64,000 nucleotides of DNA from Streptomyces sp. NBC_00525 (GCF_036346595.1 NZ_CP107834.1:3162001-3226000), one strand, 5' to 3'. Shown: positions 1 to 10,138, counted from the stretch's first letter. A program made the numbers and translations. The notes: generated by a model not told the origin, from the sequence alone.

Positions 1-372
1 ATGCGCCCGCTGGTCGAGGCCGGGCACGTCTACCTCTCGCGCCCGCCGCTCTACAAGATCAAGTGGGGCCGCGACGACCACGAGTACGCGTACTCGGACC
101 GGGAACGCGACGCCCTGGTCGCGCTCGGCAAGCAGAACGGCAAGCGGGTCAGGGAAGACTCGATCCAGCGCTTCAAGGGCCTCGGCGAGATGAACGCCGA
201 GGAGCTGCGCGTCACCACGATGGACGTCGACCACCGGGTGCTCGGCCAGGTCACGCTCGACGACGCGGCGCAGGCCGACGACCTGTTCTCGGTGCTGATG
301 GGCGAGGACGTCGAGGCGCGGCGCTCGTTCATCCAGCGCAACGCCAAGGACGTCCGCTTCCTCGACATCTGA
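1..372 (+). CDS. gyrB: DNA gyrase subunit B, C-terminal fragment (cut by window start)
   Basis: This is the last 123 residues of the ATPase subunit of the type II topoisomerase that introduces negative supercoils. The visible part is the end of the TOPRIM region and the tail: [10 protein letters not shown] near the start, [10 protein letters not shown] at about residues 57-66, the conserved block used for contacts with GyrA and DNA, and a terminal [11 protein letters not shown]. The ATG at base 1 is internal; the true start lies upstream of the window. The stop is TGA at 370-372 and gyrA follows after 46 bp on the same strand, the usual actinobacterial gyrBA arrangement. Family assignment is certain from the [10 protein letters not shown] block. 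Confidence 0.97.
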   Translation: MRPLVEAGHVYLSRPPLYKIKWGRDDHEYAYSDRERDALVALGKQNGKRVREDSIQRFKGLGEMNAEELRVTTMDVDHRVLGQVTLDDAAQADDLFSVLMGEDVEARRSFIQRNAKDVRFLDI

Positions 373-418
373 GTCGGCCCTCCCAGCAAGCCGCAGCGCG
401 AAAGGATTTTGACCAGCA

Positions 419-3079
<2,661 letters not shown>

Positions 3080-3082
3080 AGC

Positions 3083-3781
3083 GTGAGTGGAGCCACGGGC
3101 GCCGGTTCGGCCGCTTCAGGAGCCGGAGGTAACGGTGCCCGTGGCCCCGCCACGGACTCCCAAGGGGGCACTGTGACGGATACGCGGGGCCCTCAGCCCC
3201 AGTACGAGGGTTACGCGACCGGGCCGCTGCCCGGCGAGCGGGAACCCGCACCGGGCCAGGCGGGCCCGTACCACCCGCCGCAGGCATACCCGTCGCCTCC
3301 GGGCGGTCAGGGCGGGACCCACGGCGGCGGCCGCTCCTACGGCGGCCCGCAGGGCGTGGGACCGGCCCAGACGGCCCGCAAGCCGCGGACCGGGGCGCGG
3401 ACCACTCCGCGTACCCGCAAGGCGCGTCTGCGGGTCGCCAAGGCCGATCCGTGGTCGGTGATGAAGGTCAGCTTCCTGCTGTCCATCGCGCTCGGCATCT
3501 GCACGGTGGTGGCGTCGGCGGTCCTGTGGATGGTGATGGACGCGATGGGGGTCTTCTCCACCGTGGGCGGCACCATCAGCGAGGCGACCGGTTCCAACGA
3601 GGGCAACGGCTTCGACCTCCAGGCGTTCCTGTCGCTGCCGAGGGTCCTCGTCTTCACGTCGGTCATCGCCGTGATCGACGTGGTGCTGGCCACCGCGCTG
3701 GCGACGCTGGGCGCCTTCATCTACAACCTGTCGGCGGGCTTCGTGGGCGGCGTGGAGCTCACGCTGGCCGAGGACGAGTAG
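3083..3781 (+). CDS. DUF3566 transmembrane protein downstream of gyrA
   Basis: A 232-aa protein whose GTG start lies 3 bp after the gyrA stop. The first ~110 residues are Gly/Pro/Gln-rich and disordered, with a basic stretch (KPRTGARTTPRTRKARLRV). The DUF3566 domain then holds two membrane segments, about 123-147 (VMKVSFLLSIALGICTVVAS) and 190-215, joined by an extracytoplasmic loop, and ends in the motif FVGGVELTLAEDE. DUF3566 genes sit next to gyrA throughout Actinobacteria; the function is unknown. A later GTG near 3172 could shorten the disordered N-terminus without touching the domain. Confidence 0.9.
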   Translation: MSGATGAGSAASGAGGNGARGPATDSQGGTVTDTRGPQPQYEGYATGPLPGEREPAPGQAGPYHPPQAYPSPPGGQGGTHGGGRSYGGPQGVGPAQTARKPRTGARTTPRTRKARLRVAKADPWSVMKVSFLLSIALGICTVVASAVLWMVMDAMGVFSTVGGTISEATGSNEGNGFDLQAFLSLPRVLVFTSVIAVIDVVLATALATLGAFIYNLSAGFVGGVELTLAEDE

Positions 3782-3798
3782 CCCGGCGGGTATCGATT

Positions 3799-3827
3799 TT
3801 GGGACTGGCCCCGACGTGCGCTAATCT
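3799..3827 (+). promoter_or_regulatory. Candidate promoter of tRNA-Ile
   Basis: TTGGGA at 3799-3804 and TAATCT at 3822-3827 are separated by 17 bp, a plausible housekeeping (HrdB-type) promoter about 33 bp before the tRNA. The string GCTAATCTTC recurs ahead of tRNA-Leu at 26124-26133, which supports a functional -10 element. The position of the start site is inferred. Confidence 0.45.
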
Positions 3828-3859
3828 TCAGAAGTCAGCGCGACGGAAAAGCGCGCGGC

Positions 3860-3936
3860 GGGGCTATAGCTCAGTTGGTTAGAGCGCATCCCTGATAAGG
3901 ATGAGGCCACAGGTTCAAATCCTGTTAGCCCCACCA
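3860..3936 (+). tRNA. tRNA-Ile (anticodon GAT), CCA encoded
   Basis: A full cloverleaf. Acceptor GGGGCTA pairs with TAGCCCC, the D-arm has AGCTCAGTTGGTTAGAGC, the anticodon loop is CTGATAA, the T-loop is GTTCAAATC, the discriminator is A3933 and the CCA is encoded at 3934-3936. It lies 78 bp after the DUF3566 gene, as in many actinobacteria. Its 3' half is duplicated at 5043-5099, marking it as the attachment site of the degraded element that follows. Confidence 0.97.
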
Positions 3937-3947
3937 GCACGAAGGCC
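3891..3947 (+). repeat. Left attachment-site copy (tRNA-Ile 3' half)
   Basis: The left copy of the 57-bp att repeat covers the tRNA-Ile anticodon loop, variable and T arms, the CCA and the following CACGAAGGCC. It differs from the right copy only at 3905. Confidence 0.85.
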
Positions 3948-3973
3948 CTCCACCGGGAACGGTGGGGGGCCTT
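3943..3973 (+). terminator. Hairpin terminator after tRNA-Ile
   Basis: AAGGCCCTCCACC and GGTGGGGGGCCTT form a GC-rich stem around the loop GGGAAC, starting inside the att repeat. Its right arm belongs to the element, so the inserted DNA supplies the present tRNA terminator. Confidence 0.7.
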
Positions 3974-3991
3974 TGACATCTACGGCTGACA

Positions 3992-4440
3992 TCAGCCGAT
4001 CAGTGGATCTTCCAGAAGTTCCGCGAGCATCGTCACGGCCTCCCGCTCACCGTCGCCCACTACGTGGGTGTAGACATCCATCGTCATGCTGATCTGGCTG
4101 TGCCGCAGGATCGCTTGGGCGACCTTGGGGTGCACCTTCAGGAAGGCCAGCAGGGTGCCGCAGGTGTGCCGGGCGAGGCGGACCGTGATTCGGCGGACGC
4201 CGGCGCGCTTGACGAGCCGGTCGAAGCTGCGGGAGAAGCCCACCGGGTCGATCATGCCGCCGTGCTCGGAAGAGAAGATGAGGTCATGCTCTGGTTTCTG
4301 CGACCAGTGCTCACCGGCGATTTCTGTTCCAGCCCTTGCAGCTCCCGACGCTCCTCCAGGGCGCGGGCGCAGAACTCCGGCAGCGGAAGTACGGCATGAG
4401 TGCCGGCCGGAGCGTGGCGAGCGTCGTGGGGCTCCCATCC
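3992..4440 (-). pseudogene. int: Tyrosine recombinase (integrase) C-terminal remnant, frameshifted
   Basis: One minus-strand frame keeps the end of a phage/AICE-type tyrosine integrase: GEHWSQKPEHDLIFSSEHGG, DPVGFSRSFDRLVKRAGV, the box II LARHTCGT and LRHSQISMTMDVYTHV, which carries the presumed tyrosine nucleophile. Just upstream, the matching part THAVLPLPEFCARALEERRELQ lies in another frame, so a frameshift falls near 4315-4330. The N-terminal core-binding domain and the first catalytic arginine region cannot be found. The stop lies about 45 bp from the left att repeat, the usual place for int. The gene cannot encode an active recombinase. Confidence 0.8.
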
Positions 4441-4480
4441 CGACCACCTTCGACCCAGGCAGAGCCGAGCAGTCGCGGCC

Positions 4481-4530
4481 CAGGGCGTCAAGGTCGTTCG
4501 TACAGTGGCGCGCTCCACCTTGACGCCCTG
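4481..4530. repeat. 14-bp perfect inverted repeat inside the element
   Basis: CAGGGCGTCAAGGT (4481-4494) is repeated inverted at 4517-4530 with 22 bp between. It could be an operator or a hairpin of the former element. No poly-T tail follows, so a terminator is not favoured. Confidence 0.6.
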
Positions 4531-4663
4531 AACCACGCCCGCTCCACGGAGTGTGGGTCGAAGGCGGACGGGATGGGAGCTGGGGTGAGTGGTGGGAGGA
4601 GCTGGCGGGGCTAGGCAGGGAGGCTGCTAAGGTCCCGCAGTCCGTAACGTGAGAGAGGCAACT

Positions 4664-4888
4664 ATGAATGAACTCCGACCGCTGGCCGTGTTCTTCGGGT
4701 ACGTCTTCAGCTTGGCCGTTGTGGTTCTCACGCTGACTTGTGGCCTGCTCGTGGTGTCTCGTGGGCTCAGCGTTGAGTTCTGCCAGGCTCTTGCCCTACT
4801 TGCCCTAGCCCTCGTTCTTCTCTCAGCTTGCAACAAGGTTCTCACCGGCAAGTGGCACCGATGGTCTGGCAGCAAGGGCGCTCGTTAG
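4664..4888 (+). CDS. Small two-helix membrane protein, cargo of the element remnant
   Basis: A 74-aa protein with ATG at 4664, preceded by GAGAGG at 4653-4658. An in-frame GTG at 4649 lacks this spacing. Two hydrophobic segments (about residues 6-31 and 41-55, the latter LALLALALVLLSA) are followed by a basic tail (KVLTGKWHRWSGSKGAR), so it is probably an inner-membrane protein with a cytoplasmic C-terminus. Codon use includes CTT, CTA, GTT and TCT and is clearly less GC-biased than neighbouring genes, consistent with acquisition with the element. I recognise no family. Confidence 0.5.
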   Translation: MNELRPLAVFFGYVFSLAVVVLTLTCGLLVVSRGLSVEFCQALALLALALVLLSACNKVLTGKWHRWSGSKGAR

Positions 4889-5042
4889 CGCGCTGGACCT
4901 AGTACGTCAAGCCTGCCCACATCAATGACATCAGCGTCTGACAGCAACAGCAGCGGTCGGCGGCGTTCGCCAGCGAACCGTCGTGGCTGAGTCGGCAGGG
5001 CTTTTGGTGGGTCCACATGCCTCAGCAGTCATATGTGGTCGA

Positions 5043-5099
5043 CCTGATAAGGATGAAGCCACAGGTTCAAATCCTGTTAGCCCCACCAGCACGAAGGCC
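5043..5099 (+). repeat. Right attachment-site copy of the tRNA-Ile 3' half
   Basis: 56 of 57 bases match 3891-3947. The copy begins at CCTGATAAGG, so it lacks the acceptor 5' strand and D-arm and is not a tRNA gene. It marks the distal boundary of the integrated element. Confidence 0.85.
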
Positions 5100-5123
5100 A
5101 CCTACTCAGTTGAGTAGGTGGCC
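5096..5123. terminator. Hairpin overlapping the right att site
   Basis: GGCCACCTACTCA and TGAGTAGGTGGCC form a perfect 13-bp stem with a 2-nt loop, followed by TTCG. It was probably the original tRNA-Ile terminator before integration. It now also serves the minus-strand gene ending at 5159. Confidence 0.7.
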
Positions 5124-5158
5124 TTCGGCGTACCCGGGTGCGGTCCGGGCCGGGCGGT

Positions 5159-5482
5159 TCAGCCGGTGGCCGTGCGCCGGAGGCGTCCGCGGACGGTCTC
5201 GGTGAGCGCGCCCAGGACGAACGCCTGGATCAGGGCGCTGAGGGCCACTCCGGCGACCAGGTACCAGACGGACGTGTCGTCGATGCCCCAGATCGCTTCG
5301 CCCAGCATGGCGAAGAGCAGGGAGGCGGGGGCGGTGACGAGGAACGTCCAGATCCCCACGATGCCGGGGTCTCCGATGGTCGCGGCGGCCACCTCGAACA
5401 CGACGGTCGCGGCGACGATGCCGAGGTAGATCGCGGAGGCGGGATTGCCGAAGGTCAGGCGGAGCAGGGCGCGAGCGTGCAT
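5159..5482 (-). CDS. Small integral membrane protein (SCO4225-like family, tentative)
   Basis: A 107-aa protein with ATG at 5482 behind a GGGGGAA ribosome site. Three hydrophobic segments are visible: about 17-35 (AIYLGIVAATVVFEVAAA), 43-62 (GIWTFLVTAPASLLFAMLG) and 72-93 (VWYLVAGVALSALIQAFVLGAL). A short basic tail RGRLRRTATG follows. The pattern resembles small Streptomyces membrane proteins annotated as the SCO4225 family; that is a recollection, not a search. No catalytic motif is seen. It stands alone, with the att terminator on its 3' side. Confidence 0.6.
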   Translation of the reverse strand: MHARALLRLTFGNPASAIYLGIVAATVVFEVAAATIGDPGIVGIWTFLVTAPASLLFAMLGEAIWGIDDTSVWYLVAGVALSALIQAFVLGALTETVRGRLRRTATG

Positions 5483-5608
5483 GGATTCCCCCGGTGTGCG
5501 GTGCGGTGCTGTGTGCTGTGGTGCCGCTCATACTCGCCGTGCGGCCGGGCGTCGGGCGTGAGTACGAGTACTCATCCCGGCGGGTGTACGTGCCGGGGCG
5601 CACGGGAA

Positions 5609-5641
5609 AGCCCCCGTCCGGTGGCTACCGGTCCGGGGGCT
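5609..5641. terminator. Hairpin terminator downstream of the 125-aa secreted protein gene
   Basis: AGCCCCCGTCCGGT and ACCGGTCCGGGGGCT pair with one mismatch around a GGCT loop. It lies 24 bp past the stop of the minus-strand gene at 5665. Confidence 0.7.
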
Positions 5642-5664
5642 CAAGAGGATCAGCGGTGGCGCTG

Positions 5665-6042
5665 TCACGGTGGCAGGAGCGATGCGTCCTGCTCCGGGGC
5701 GCCGTGCGAGGAGCGGGCGGTGCCGGTGGTGTTCACGGCGTTCGCGGCGTCCACGGACAGATGCCGGGTGGCGGGTGAGGAGCCATGGGCCTCGGCGCGG
5801 ATGCGCTGCTTCATGGTGGGCGGCAGTGCCCGGTCACGCGGAAGGGTCCATCGGACCGAAGGGCCGGCAGCGGTTGCGCGGGCGGCGGGCGTGTGTACGG
5901 GGGTCGTCGCCGCCGGCTCCGTGTTCGTGTGCGTGGATTCCGCGGCGGCGGCGGTGGAGCCGGCGAGGCCCAGCGACGCGAGGAGGGCGAAGAACGCGGT
6001 GATGAAGGCGGTCCAGATGCTCTTGGCCGTGACGGTGCTCAT
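5665..6042 (-). CDS. Small secreted protein (DUF6344-like, tentative)
   Basis: A 125-aa protein whose ATG at 6042 is preceded by GTGAGGGGCC. Residues 1-35 form a Sec-type signal peptide, with the hydrophobic core IWTAFITAFFALLASLGLAG and a likely cleavage after AAAAES. The rest is a Thr/Ala/Pro-rich, probably unstructured export product with no cysteines and no enzymatic motif. Similar short exported proteins near gyrA in Streptomyces carry a DUF6344 label; I give that only as a guess. It is divergent from the DLW-39 gene. Confidence 0.6.
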   Translation of the reverse strand: MSTVTAKSIWTAFITAFFALLASLGLAGSTAAAAESTHTNTEPAATTPVHTPAARATAAGPSVRWTLPRDRALPPTMKQRIRAEAHGSSPATRHLSVDAANAVNTTGTARSSHGAPEQDASLLPP

Positions 6043-6348
6043 GGCCCCTCACTTTCAGGTGGTCCGGTTTGCTTACCTTTCCGATGATGTGGATCAGGGC
6101 CCCGATTTCATGGATCGACGCCGCGGATGCGCCGATCTTCAGATGAACACCACTCGTATGGTTCAACCGGCCCTTCCCGGCTCCCGGCGGGTGCCCTCCG
6201 CGGCCACAGGAGGGGGACGCATACAAGGGCGCGGACCGCACGTCCGCAGGCGCCGATTGGGTTGCGGGGAGGTCACCGGTCGATATCGGCCGGTGTGTAT
6301 AGTCGGGCGGCAGAAGTCCCCTACGCCAACGAAAGACGAGGTCGCGCG
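6043..6348. other. Divergent intergenic region
   Basis: 306 bp between the minus-strand secreted-protein gene and the plus-strand DLW-39 gene. TATAGT at 6298-6303 is a reasonable -10 for the DLW-39 gene, but the -35 region is poor. No repeat, RNA gene or further reading frame stands out. Confidence 0.4.
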
Positions 6349-6483
6349 GTGAAGAAGCTTCTCCTGGTCGCACTGGCCGCCATCGGCGGGCTCCTCGTGT
6401 ACCGCCAGATCCAGGCGGATCGCGCCGAGCAGGATCTGTGGACGGAGGCGACCGACTCCGTGCCCGCAGGTTCGGGTGTCTGA
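6349..6483 (+). CDS. DLW-39 family small protein
   Basis: A 44-aa protein starting GTG-AAG-AAG at 6349. One N-terminal hydrophobic segment (LLLVALAAIGGLLVY) precedes the family signature RAEQDLWTEATD, whose DLW gives the family its name. Proteins of about 40 residues with this motif are a conserved actinobacterial family found close to gyrA; the role is unknown. They are probably single-pass membrane peptides. A hairpin terminator follows 20 bp after the stop. Confidence 0.85.
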   Translation: MKKLLLVALAAIGGLLVYRQIQADRAEQDLWTEATDSVPAGSGV

Positions 6484-6502
6484 GACGGAACAGCTTGGTA
6501 CG

Positions 6503-6530
6503 AGCCCCGGTCGCTGAAGCGGCCGGGGCT
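6503..6530 (+). terminator. Terminator of the DLW-39 gene
   Basis: AGCCCCGG and CCGGGGCT form an 8-bp stem with an internal loop, followed by TCGTGCTGTT. Confidence 0.65.
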
Positions 6531-6614
6531 TCGTGCTGTTGCGGGACCGTGACGGCTGTGCTCATGGGTTCGCTTCCGTGAACCAATGGCTTGCTTGAGC
6601 AAACTCCGGGCGCG

Positions 6615-6651
6615 GGCCGACAGCACGATGGGTGCCGGCCGACAGCACGAT
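6615..6651. repeat. 15-bp direct repeat, period 22
   Basis: GGCCGACAGCACGAT occurs at 6615-6629 and again at 6637-6651 in a non-coding stretch. It may be a pair of regulator sites for the gene starting at 6807; this is inference. Confidence 0.5.
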
Positions 6652-6806
6652 TCGGTTGCCGCCGCAGACAGTGGTGGGGCGGGAGGGGCAGGATGGGCCG
6701 TCGTTGCGGCTGTGGGCGCGGGGCGCCGCCCCGGCCGTGTTTCCGGCCGTGTTCGATGTGTACGTGATGGCTGCGCGGCAGCCGCGGGGATGACGAGGGG
6801 AAGCGC

Positions 6807-8162
6807 GTGATGAGGCGGCGCAGCAGGGTGCGGGGGGCGCTGGCGGCGGTGGCGGCGGTGTTCGCGGTGGCGGCGCTGCCCGGACAGGTGTACGCGGCCG
6901 GTGAAACGGGAACGTACGCCTTCGATCCGGACGCCGACACGGTCACGGGCGAGGAGGTCAGCGCCGACGCGGTGGCCCTGCGGCCGGACACCGTCTACCG
7001 GAGCGCGATCTCGGGCAACCAGAAGCTCTACTACCGGCTGAACCTGGACGCGAAGACGAACGCGTATGTCTCCGCGGTCGTCGTGCCGAGGGGCGGCGGC
7101 AGCGTGGCGTACGGGGACGGCGTCGCGATCAGCATCCGGAACAGCTCGGACGACGAGTGCAGTTCGCAGGACGCCGTCTTCGGGTCCGCGCAGTATCCGC
7201 GCCCCATATCCGCCTACGCCTCCCGGCGGATCGACAAGGACGGCAGCTGCCAGGAGGCCGGTACGTACTACGTGCTCGTCGAGCGGGAGAGCAAGGCGAC
7301 GTCCGACCAGGGGGAGTGGGACCTGGAACTGCGTTACGTCTCCGAGCCGGCCCTCGCGAACCCCTCGTCCGAGCCGACCGACGCCCCGACGTCCTGGCCC
7401 TCCGCCTCGCCGCCGCCGCCCGCCGCGGCCGCGGACAACACCCGGCACGGGGGCGCCGGTTACTACGACGCCACGAGCATGGAGGCCGGGGAGTGGAAGG
7501 ACCGGATCGAGCCGGGCCAGACCCTCTTCTACCGCGTCCCGGTGGACTGGGGGCAGCGGCTCTTCGCCACGGCCGGGCTGAGCAACAGCACCTCCGCGAA
7601 GAACCCGTACGTCAGCAGTGCGCTCGCGATGTCGCTGGAGAACCCCGCGCTCGGGCACGTCACCGCGGTTTCGCCGATGTCGTACTCGGGAAAGCCGACC
7701 TCCGCCTCCTTCGACCCGCTGCCCCCGGTGGCGTACGAGAACCGGTACGACTCCAGCGACGACATCGGTGGCATGAGGTTCGCCGGCTGGTACTACCTCT
7801 CCGTGTCGCTGAGCCCCCAGATCGCCTCGGCGTACGGCGACAAACCGATCACGCTGACGCTTCAGATCAGTGTCGAGGGGGAAGCGGGCGAGTCGCCGTA
7901 CAAGGGTGACGCCGGGATCTTCGCCGTGACGCAGGACGACAAGGACGCGGCGCGCAAGGGGCGGAGCGGCGCACAGGCGGCGGCCGGCGCCGACAGCGAC
8001 AGGATGAAGGTCGTCGCGGCGGCCGGGATCGGCACCGGCACGCTGCTGGTGCTCTGGCTCGGCGTGTGGACGCTGGTCGCGCGGCGCCGCGCGGCAGTCG
8101 TGCCCGCCGCCCCGGTGAACGCCGGACCGTATCCGTACGGGGGACCGCCCCAGGCCTGGTGA
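6807..8162 (+). CDS. Exported, C-terminally membrane-anchored protein of unknown function
   Basis: A 451-aa protein. GTG at 6807, with an ATG immediately after it, follows GAGGGG at 6795-6800. A signal peptide (RRRSRVRGALAAVAAVFAVAALPGQVYA) is followed by two similar beta-rich halves of about 160 residues each, which share phrases such as 'Y R S A I S G N Q K L Y Y R L' and 'R I E P G Q T L F Y R V P V'. A Pro/Ser/Ala linker lies near 190-215, a single C-terminal membrane helix near 400-420 (VVAAAGIGTGTLLVLWLGVWTLVA) and a short basic tail at the end. The two halves look like a tandem jelly-roll-like extracellular domain; no catalytic motif is seen. The 3' end converges on a membrane Ser/Thr kinase, and 20 bp separate the stops. 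Confidence 0.8.
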   Translation: MMRRRSRVRGALAAVAAVFAVAALPGQVYAAGETGTYAFDPDADTVTGEEVSADAVALRPDTVYRSAISGNQKLYYRLNLDAKTNAYVSAVVVPRGGGSVAYGDGVAISIRNSSDDECSSQDAVFGSAQYPRPISAYASRRIDKDGSCQEAGTYYVLVERESKATSDQGEWDLELRYVSEPALANPSSEPTDAPTSWPSASPPPPAAAADNTRHGGAGYYDATSMEAGEWKDRIEPGQTLFYRVPVDWGQRLFATAGLSNSTSAKNPYVSSALAMSLENPALGHVTAVSPMSYSGKPTSASFDPLPPVAYENRYDSSDDIGGMRFAGWYYLSVSLSPQIASAYGDKPITLTLQISVEGEAGESPYKGDAGIFAVTQDDKDAARKGRSGAQAAAGADSDRMKVVAAAGIGTGTLLVLWLGVWTLVARRRAAVVPAAPVNAGPYPYGGPPQAW

Positions 8163-8182
8163 CCGGGCCGGGGCGGCCGCCC

Positions 8183-9454
8183 TCAGATCCGGGTCAGCGC
8201 CCAGATGCCCACGGCGAAGCAGACCAGCGCCACCAGCAGGACCGGGACCGCCACCTTCGGGGACGGTCCCGGCCGCGTTCCGGCACGGGGCGCCGGCTCC
8301 GGTGCCTGGGCCTGGAAGGGGGCTCCTTGCTGCGGGGCGGTGTAGGGGAGGGTGTACGCGGCCGGCGCGGGGGCCGGATAGCCGTACGGGGGCGCGGGGG
8401 CGGCGGTTTGCGGAGCGTGCGGCGCGGGAACGGCCGGCTCGGGCGGCGGAAGGTGGAAGCTGCCCGTCTCGGACATGGCGGCGGTGGACCGGGTCTGCGA
8501 GGAGGGCGTCGGGAGGTCCGGCGCGGGGGTCGGCGCGGGCGCCGGTGCGGGGGTCGGTGCCGTGGGCCCGGGCGCCACGGGCCCGTCCGGGCCGAACCCC
8601 TCGGGCAGCGGGCCGATCTGGTCGAAGACCTCCACCAGCTCCTCGGTGCCCGTGGGCTCGGGCAGCATCTCCACGGCGGCCGTCAGCGCCTTGCGCGCCC
8701 CGGTGGCGGTGCGGAAACGGTTCTGGGGGTCCGGCTGCAGCAGCCCCGCGATGACTTGCCACAACGGCTCCGGGACGCCGTCGGGCGCGCTCGGCGTACC
8801 GTGCTCGGCGAAGTGCTCGATGAGCTCCTGGGAGTCGGGTTTGGTGCCCTGCAGCAGATAGAGGGCGACGAGGCCGACCGCGAAGAGGTCCGCCGGGAAG
8901 TCGGGCTCCGCTCCCATCATCTGCTCGGGCGCGAAATAACCCAGCGTCCCCACCACGTAGTTCGTCTCGGTGAGCCGGGGCTCGCCCTTGCGCATGGAGA
9001 TGCCGAAGTCGGACAGCCGCAGATGCGGGCGGCCCCGGCCGGTGGCCTCCAGCAGGATGTTGGCGGGCTTGATGTCACGGTGCACGACGCCCTCGGCGTG
9101 CACGGTCGAGAGGCCGGACAGCAGCTGGTCGAGCAGGGTGCAGACGAATCGTGGGGGCAACGGGCCGTAGTCGCCTATGACATGGGCGAGTGAGCCGCCG
9201 CTGACGAGGTCCATGGTGAACAGGACCTTGTCGTCGTCGGCGGCCCAGCTGGCCGGTGCCAGGACGTGCGGATGCTCGATGCGCAGCGCCTGTTCACGGA
9301 CGAAGCGGAGCAGCGTGTGCGCGTCGCTCTGCTGGAGGACCTTGGCCGCCACATAGCGGCGGCGGCGGTGGTCCCAGGCGCGCCAGACGGCACCGACCCC
9401 ACCGCGCCCGATCGGATCGACCAGTTCGTACCGTCCGGCGAAGACCTCACCCAT
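8183..9454 (-). CDS. Membrane-anchored Ser/Thr protein kinase
   Basis: A 423-aa Hanks-type kinase. It has the glycine loop GRGGVGAVW (16-24), ATP lysine K38, catalytic D127 in HRDIKPAN and DFG aspartate D149. The activation segment TNYVVGTLGYFAPEQ lacks the usual MTQT. A long Pro/Ala-rich linker (about 285-390) leads to a C-terminal helix (VAVPVLLVALVCFAVGIWAL) that ends only two residues from the C-terminus, so there is no extracellular sensor domain. That layout suggests sensing through a partner, possibly the anchored protein encoded convergently. The start is ATG at 9454; the helix-turn-helix gene lies 57 bp upstream on the same strand. Confidence 0.93.
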   Translation of the reverse strand: MGEVFAGRYELVDPIGRGGVGAVWRAWDHRRRRYVAAKVLQQSDAHTLLRFVREQALRIEHPHVLAPASWAADDDKVLFTMDLVSGGSLAHVIGDYGPLPPRFVCTLLDQLLSGLSTVHAEGVVHRDIKPANILLEATGRGRPHLRLSDFGISMRKGEPRLTETNYVVGTLGYFAPEQMMGAEPDFPADLFAVGLVALYLLQGTKPDSQELIEHFAEHGTPSAPDGVPEPLWQVIAGLLQPDPQNRFRTATGARKALTAAVEMLPEPTGTEELVEVFDQIGPLPEGFGPDGPVAPGPTAPTPAPAPAPTPAPDLPTPSSQTRSTAAMSETGSFHLPPPEPAVPAPHAPQTAAPAPPYGYPAPAPAAYTLPYTAPQQGAPFQAQAPEPAPRAGTRPGPSPKVAVPVLLVALVCFAVGIWALTRI

Positions 9455-9511
9455 GACGCTGCGCCCGCTCCCCGTTCCTGTTCCGGCCCGTGCCCCTGTA
9501 CCGCTCGGGGT

Positions 9512-10060
9512 CTAGCTCTGGTGGCTCTCGTAGTGCGCCACCGCTTCCGCGGTGCGCCCCGCCCCGTACACCCGGAGGAACTCTGCCAGTTCCGGGTGGG
9601 TCGGGGCGAGGGAGTCCGCCGCATCGATGATGTCACCGGCGGCCGCGACCGAGCGCAGCAGCGACTGGATCTCCCGGACCACCCGGCGCACGGTGGGTGC
9701 CCCGCCGGTCGAGGTGGTCTGCCCGGTGGCGGAGAGCACCGAGCCGCCCTGGGACTTCTTGATCTCCTCCATGCGGGCCGCGGCCTCGCCGGCGCTGACG
9801 CTGCCGTCGGCGACCTGACCGGCCAGTTCCTGGAGGGCCTGCACGCGCTGAACGACCGCCGGGTTGCCGATCTTCGCGCGCTGACCGCTCATGAGCTGGG
9901 AGAGCATGGGAGCGGAGAGTCCGAGGGCCGCGGCGAGCCGGGCCTGATTGAGTCCGAGATCGTCGATCAGCCGGCGGAAGAGCGCGCCCAACGGCTCTCC
10001 GTACCAACTGCGCTGGAGGTCTCTGGCTCTGGCCGTCGCCTCTTGTTGCGCTGCATCCAT
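9512..10060 (-). CDS. Helix-turn-helix DNA-binding protein
   Basis: A 182-aa protein. The ATG at 10060 is chosen over the in-frame ATG at 10078 because AAGGGGAG lies just 5' of it. An XRE-like helix-turn-helix spans about 30-65 (LGLNQARLAAALGLSAPMLSQLMSGQRAKIGNP). A helical C-terminal half follows, with MEEIKKSQGG and a domain rich in Ala and Leu that may mediate dimers. It precedes the kinase gene by 57 bp and is probably co-transcribed with it, a regulator-kinase pair conserved among streptomycetes as far as I recall. A strong palindrome 79 bp upstream (10139-10164) is a candidate autoregulatory site. Confidence 0.85.
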   Translation of the reverse strand: MDAAQQEATARARDLQRSWYGEPLGALFRRLIDDLGLNQARLAAALGLSAPMLSQLMSGQRAKIGNPAVVQRVQALQELAGQVADGSVSAGEAAARMEEIKKSQGGSVLSATGQTTSTGGAPTVRRVVREIQSLLRSVAAAGDIIDAADSLAPTHPELAEFLRVYGAGRTAEAVAHYESHQS

Positions 10061-10138
10061 TGCGTCTCCCCTTCGCATCGGCTTCGCTGCTGCGAACCTC
10101 GACCAGCATCTTACGGAGCGTGGTTGCGCACGGGGAGT

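Larger units (their letters stand above)
3891..5099. mobile_element. Remnant of a tRNA-Ile integrative element
   Basis: A 57-bp direct repeat (3891-3947 and 5043-5099, one mismatch: G3905 against A5057) starts in the anticodon loop of tRNA-Ile and runs 11 bp past the CCA. Between the copies lie a frameshifted tyrosine-integrase 3' end next to the tRNA and one small membrane-protein gene with lower GC3 than its neighbours. This is the expected footprint of an actinomycete integrative element (AICE or phage type) that inserted by int/att recombination and later lost almost everything. No excisionase, replication or transfer gene remains. The target tRNA is intact. Confidence 0.8.
6484..6806. 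other. Intergenic region between DLW-39 and the secreted protein gene
   Basis: 323 bp holding the terminator at 6503-6530 and a 15-bp direct repeat at 6615-6651. A short reading frame at 6586-6810 has no family features and is not called. Confidence 0.4.

Noticed and set aside
5043..5099. A second tRNA-Ile gene
   Set aside because: Only the 3' half from the anticodon loop onward is present; no acceptor 5' strand or D-arm precedes it.
5138..6352. A 404-aa plus-strand frame over the two small minus-strand genes
   Set aside because: The minus-strand frames have a signal peptide, membrane helices and ribosome sites; the plus frame has only low-complexity sequence.
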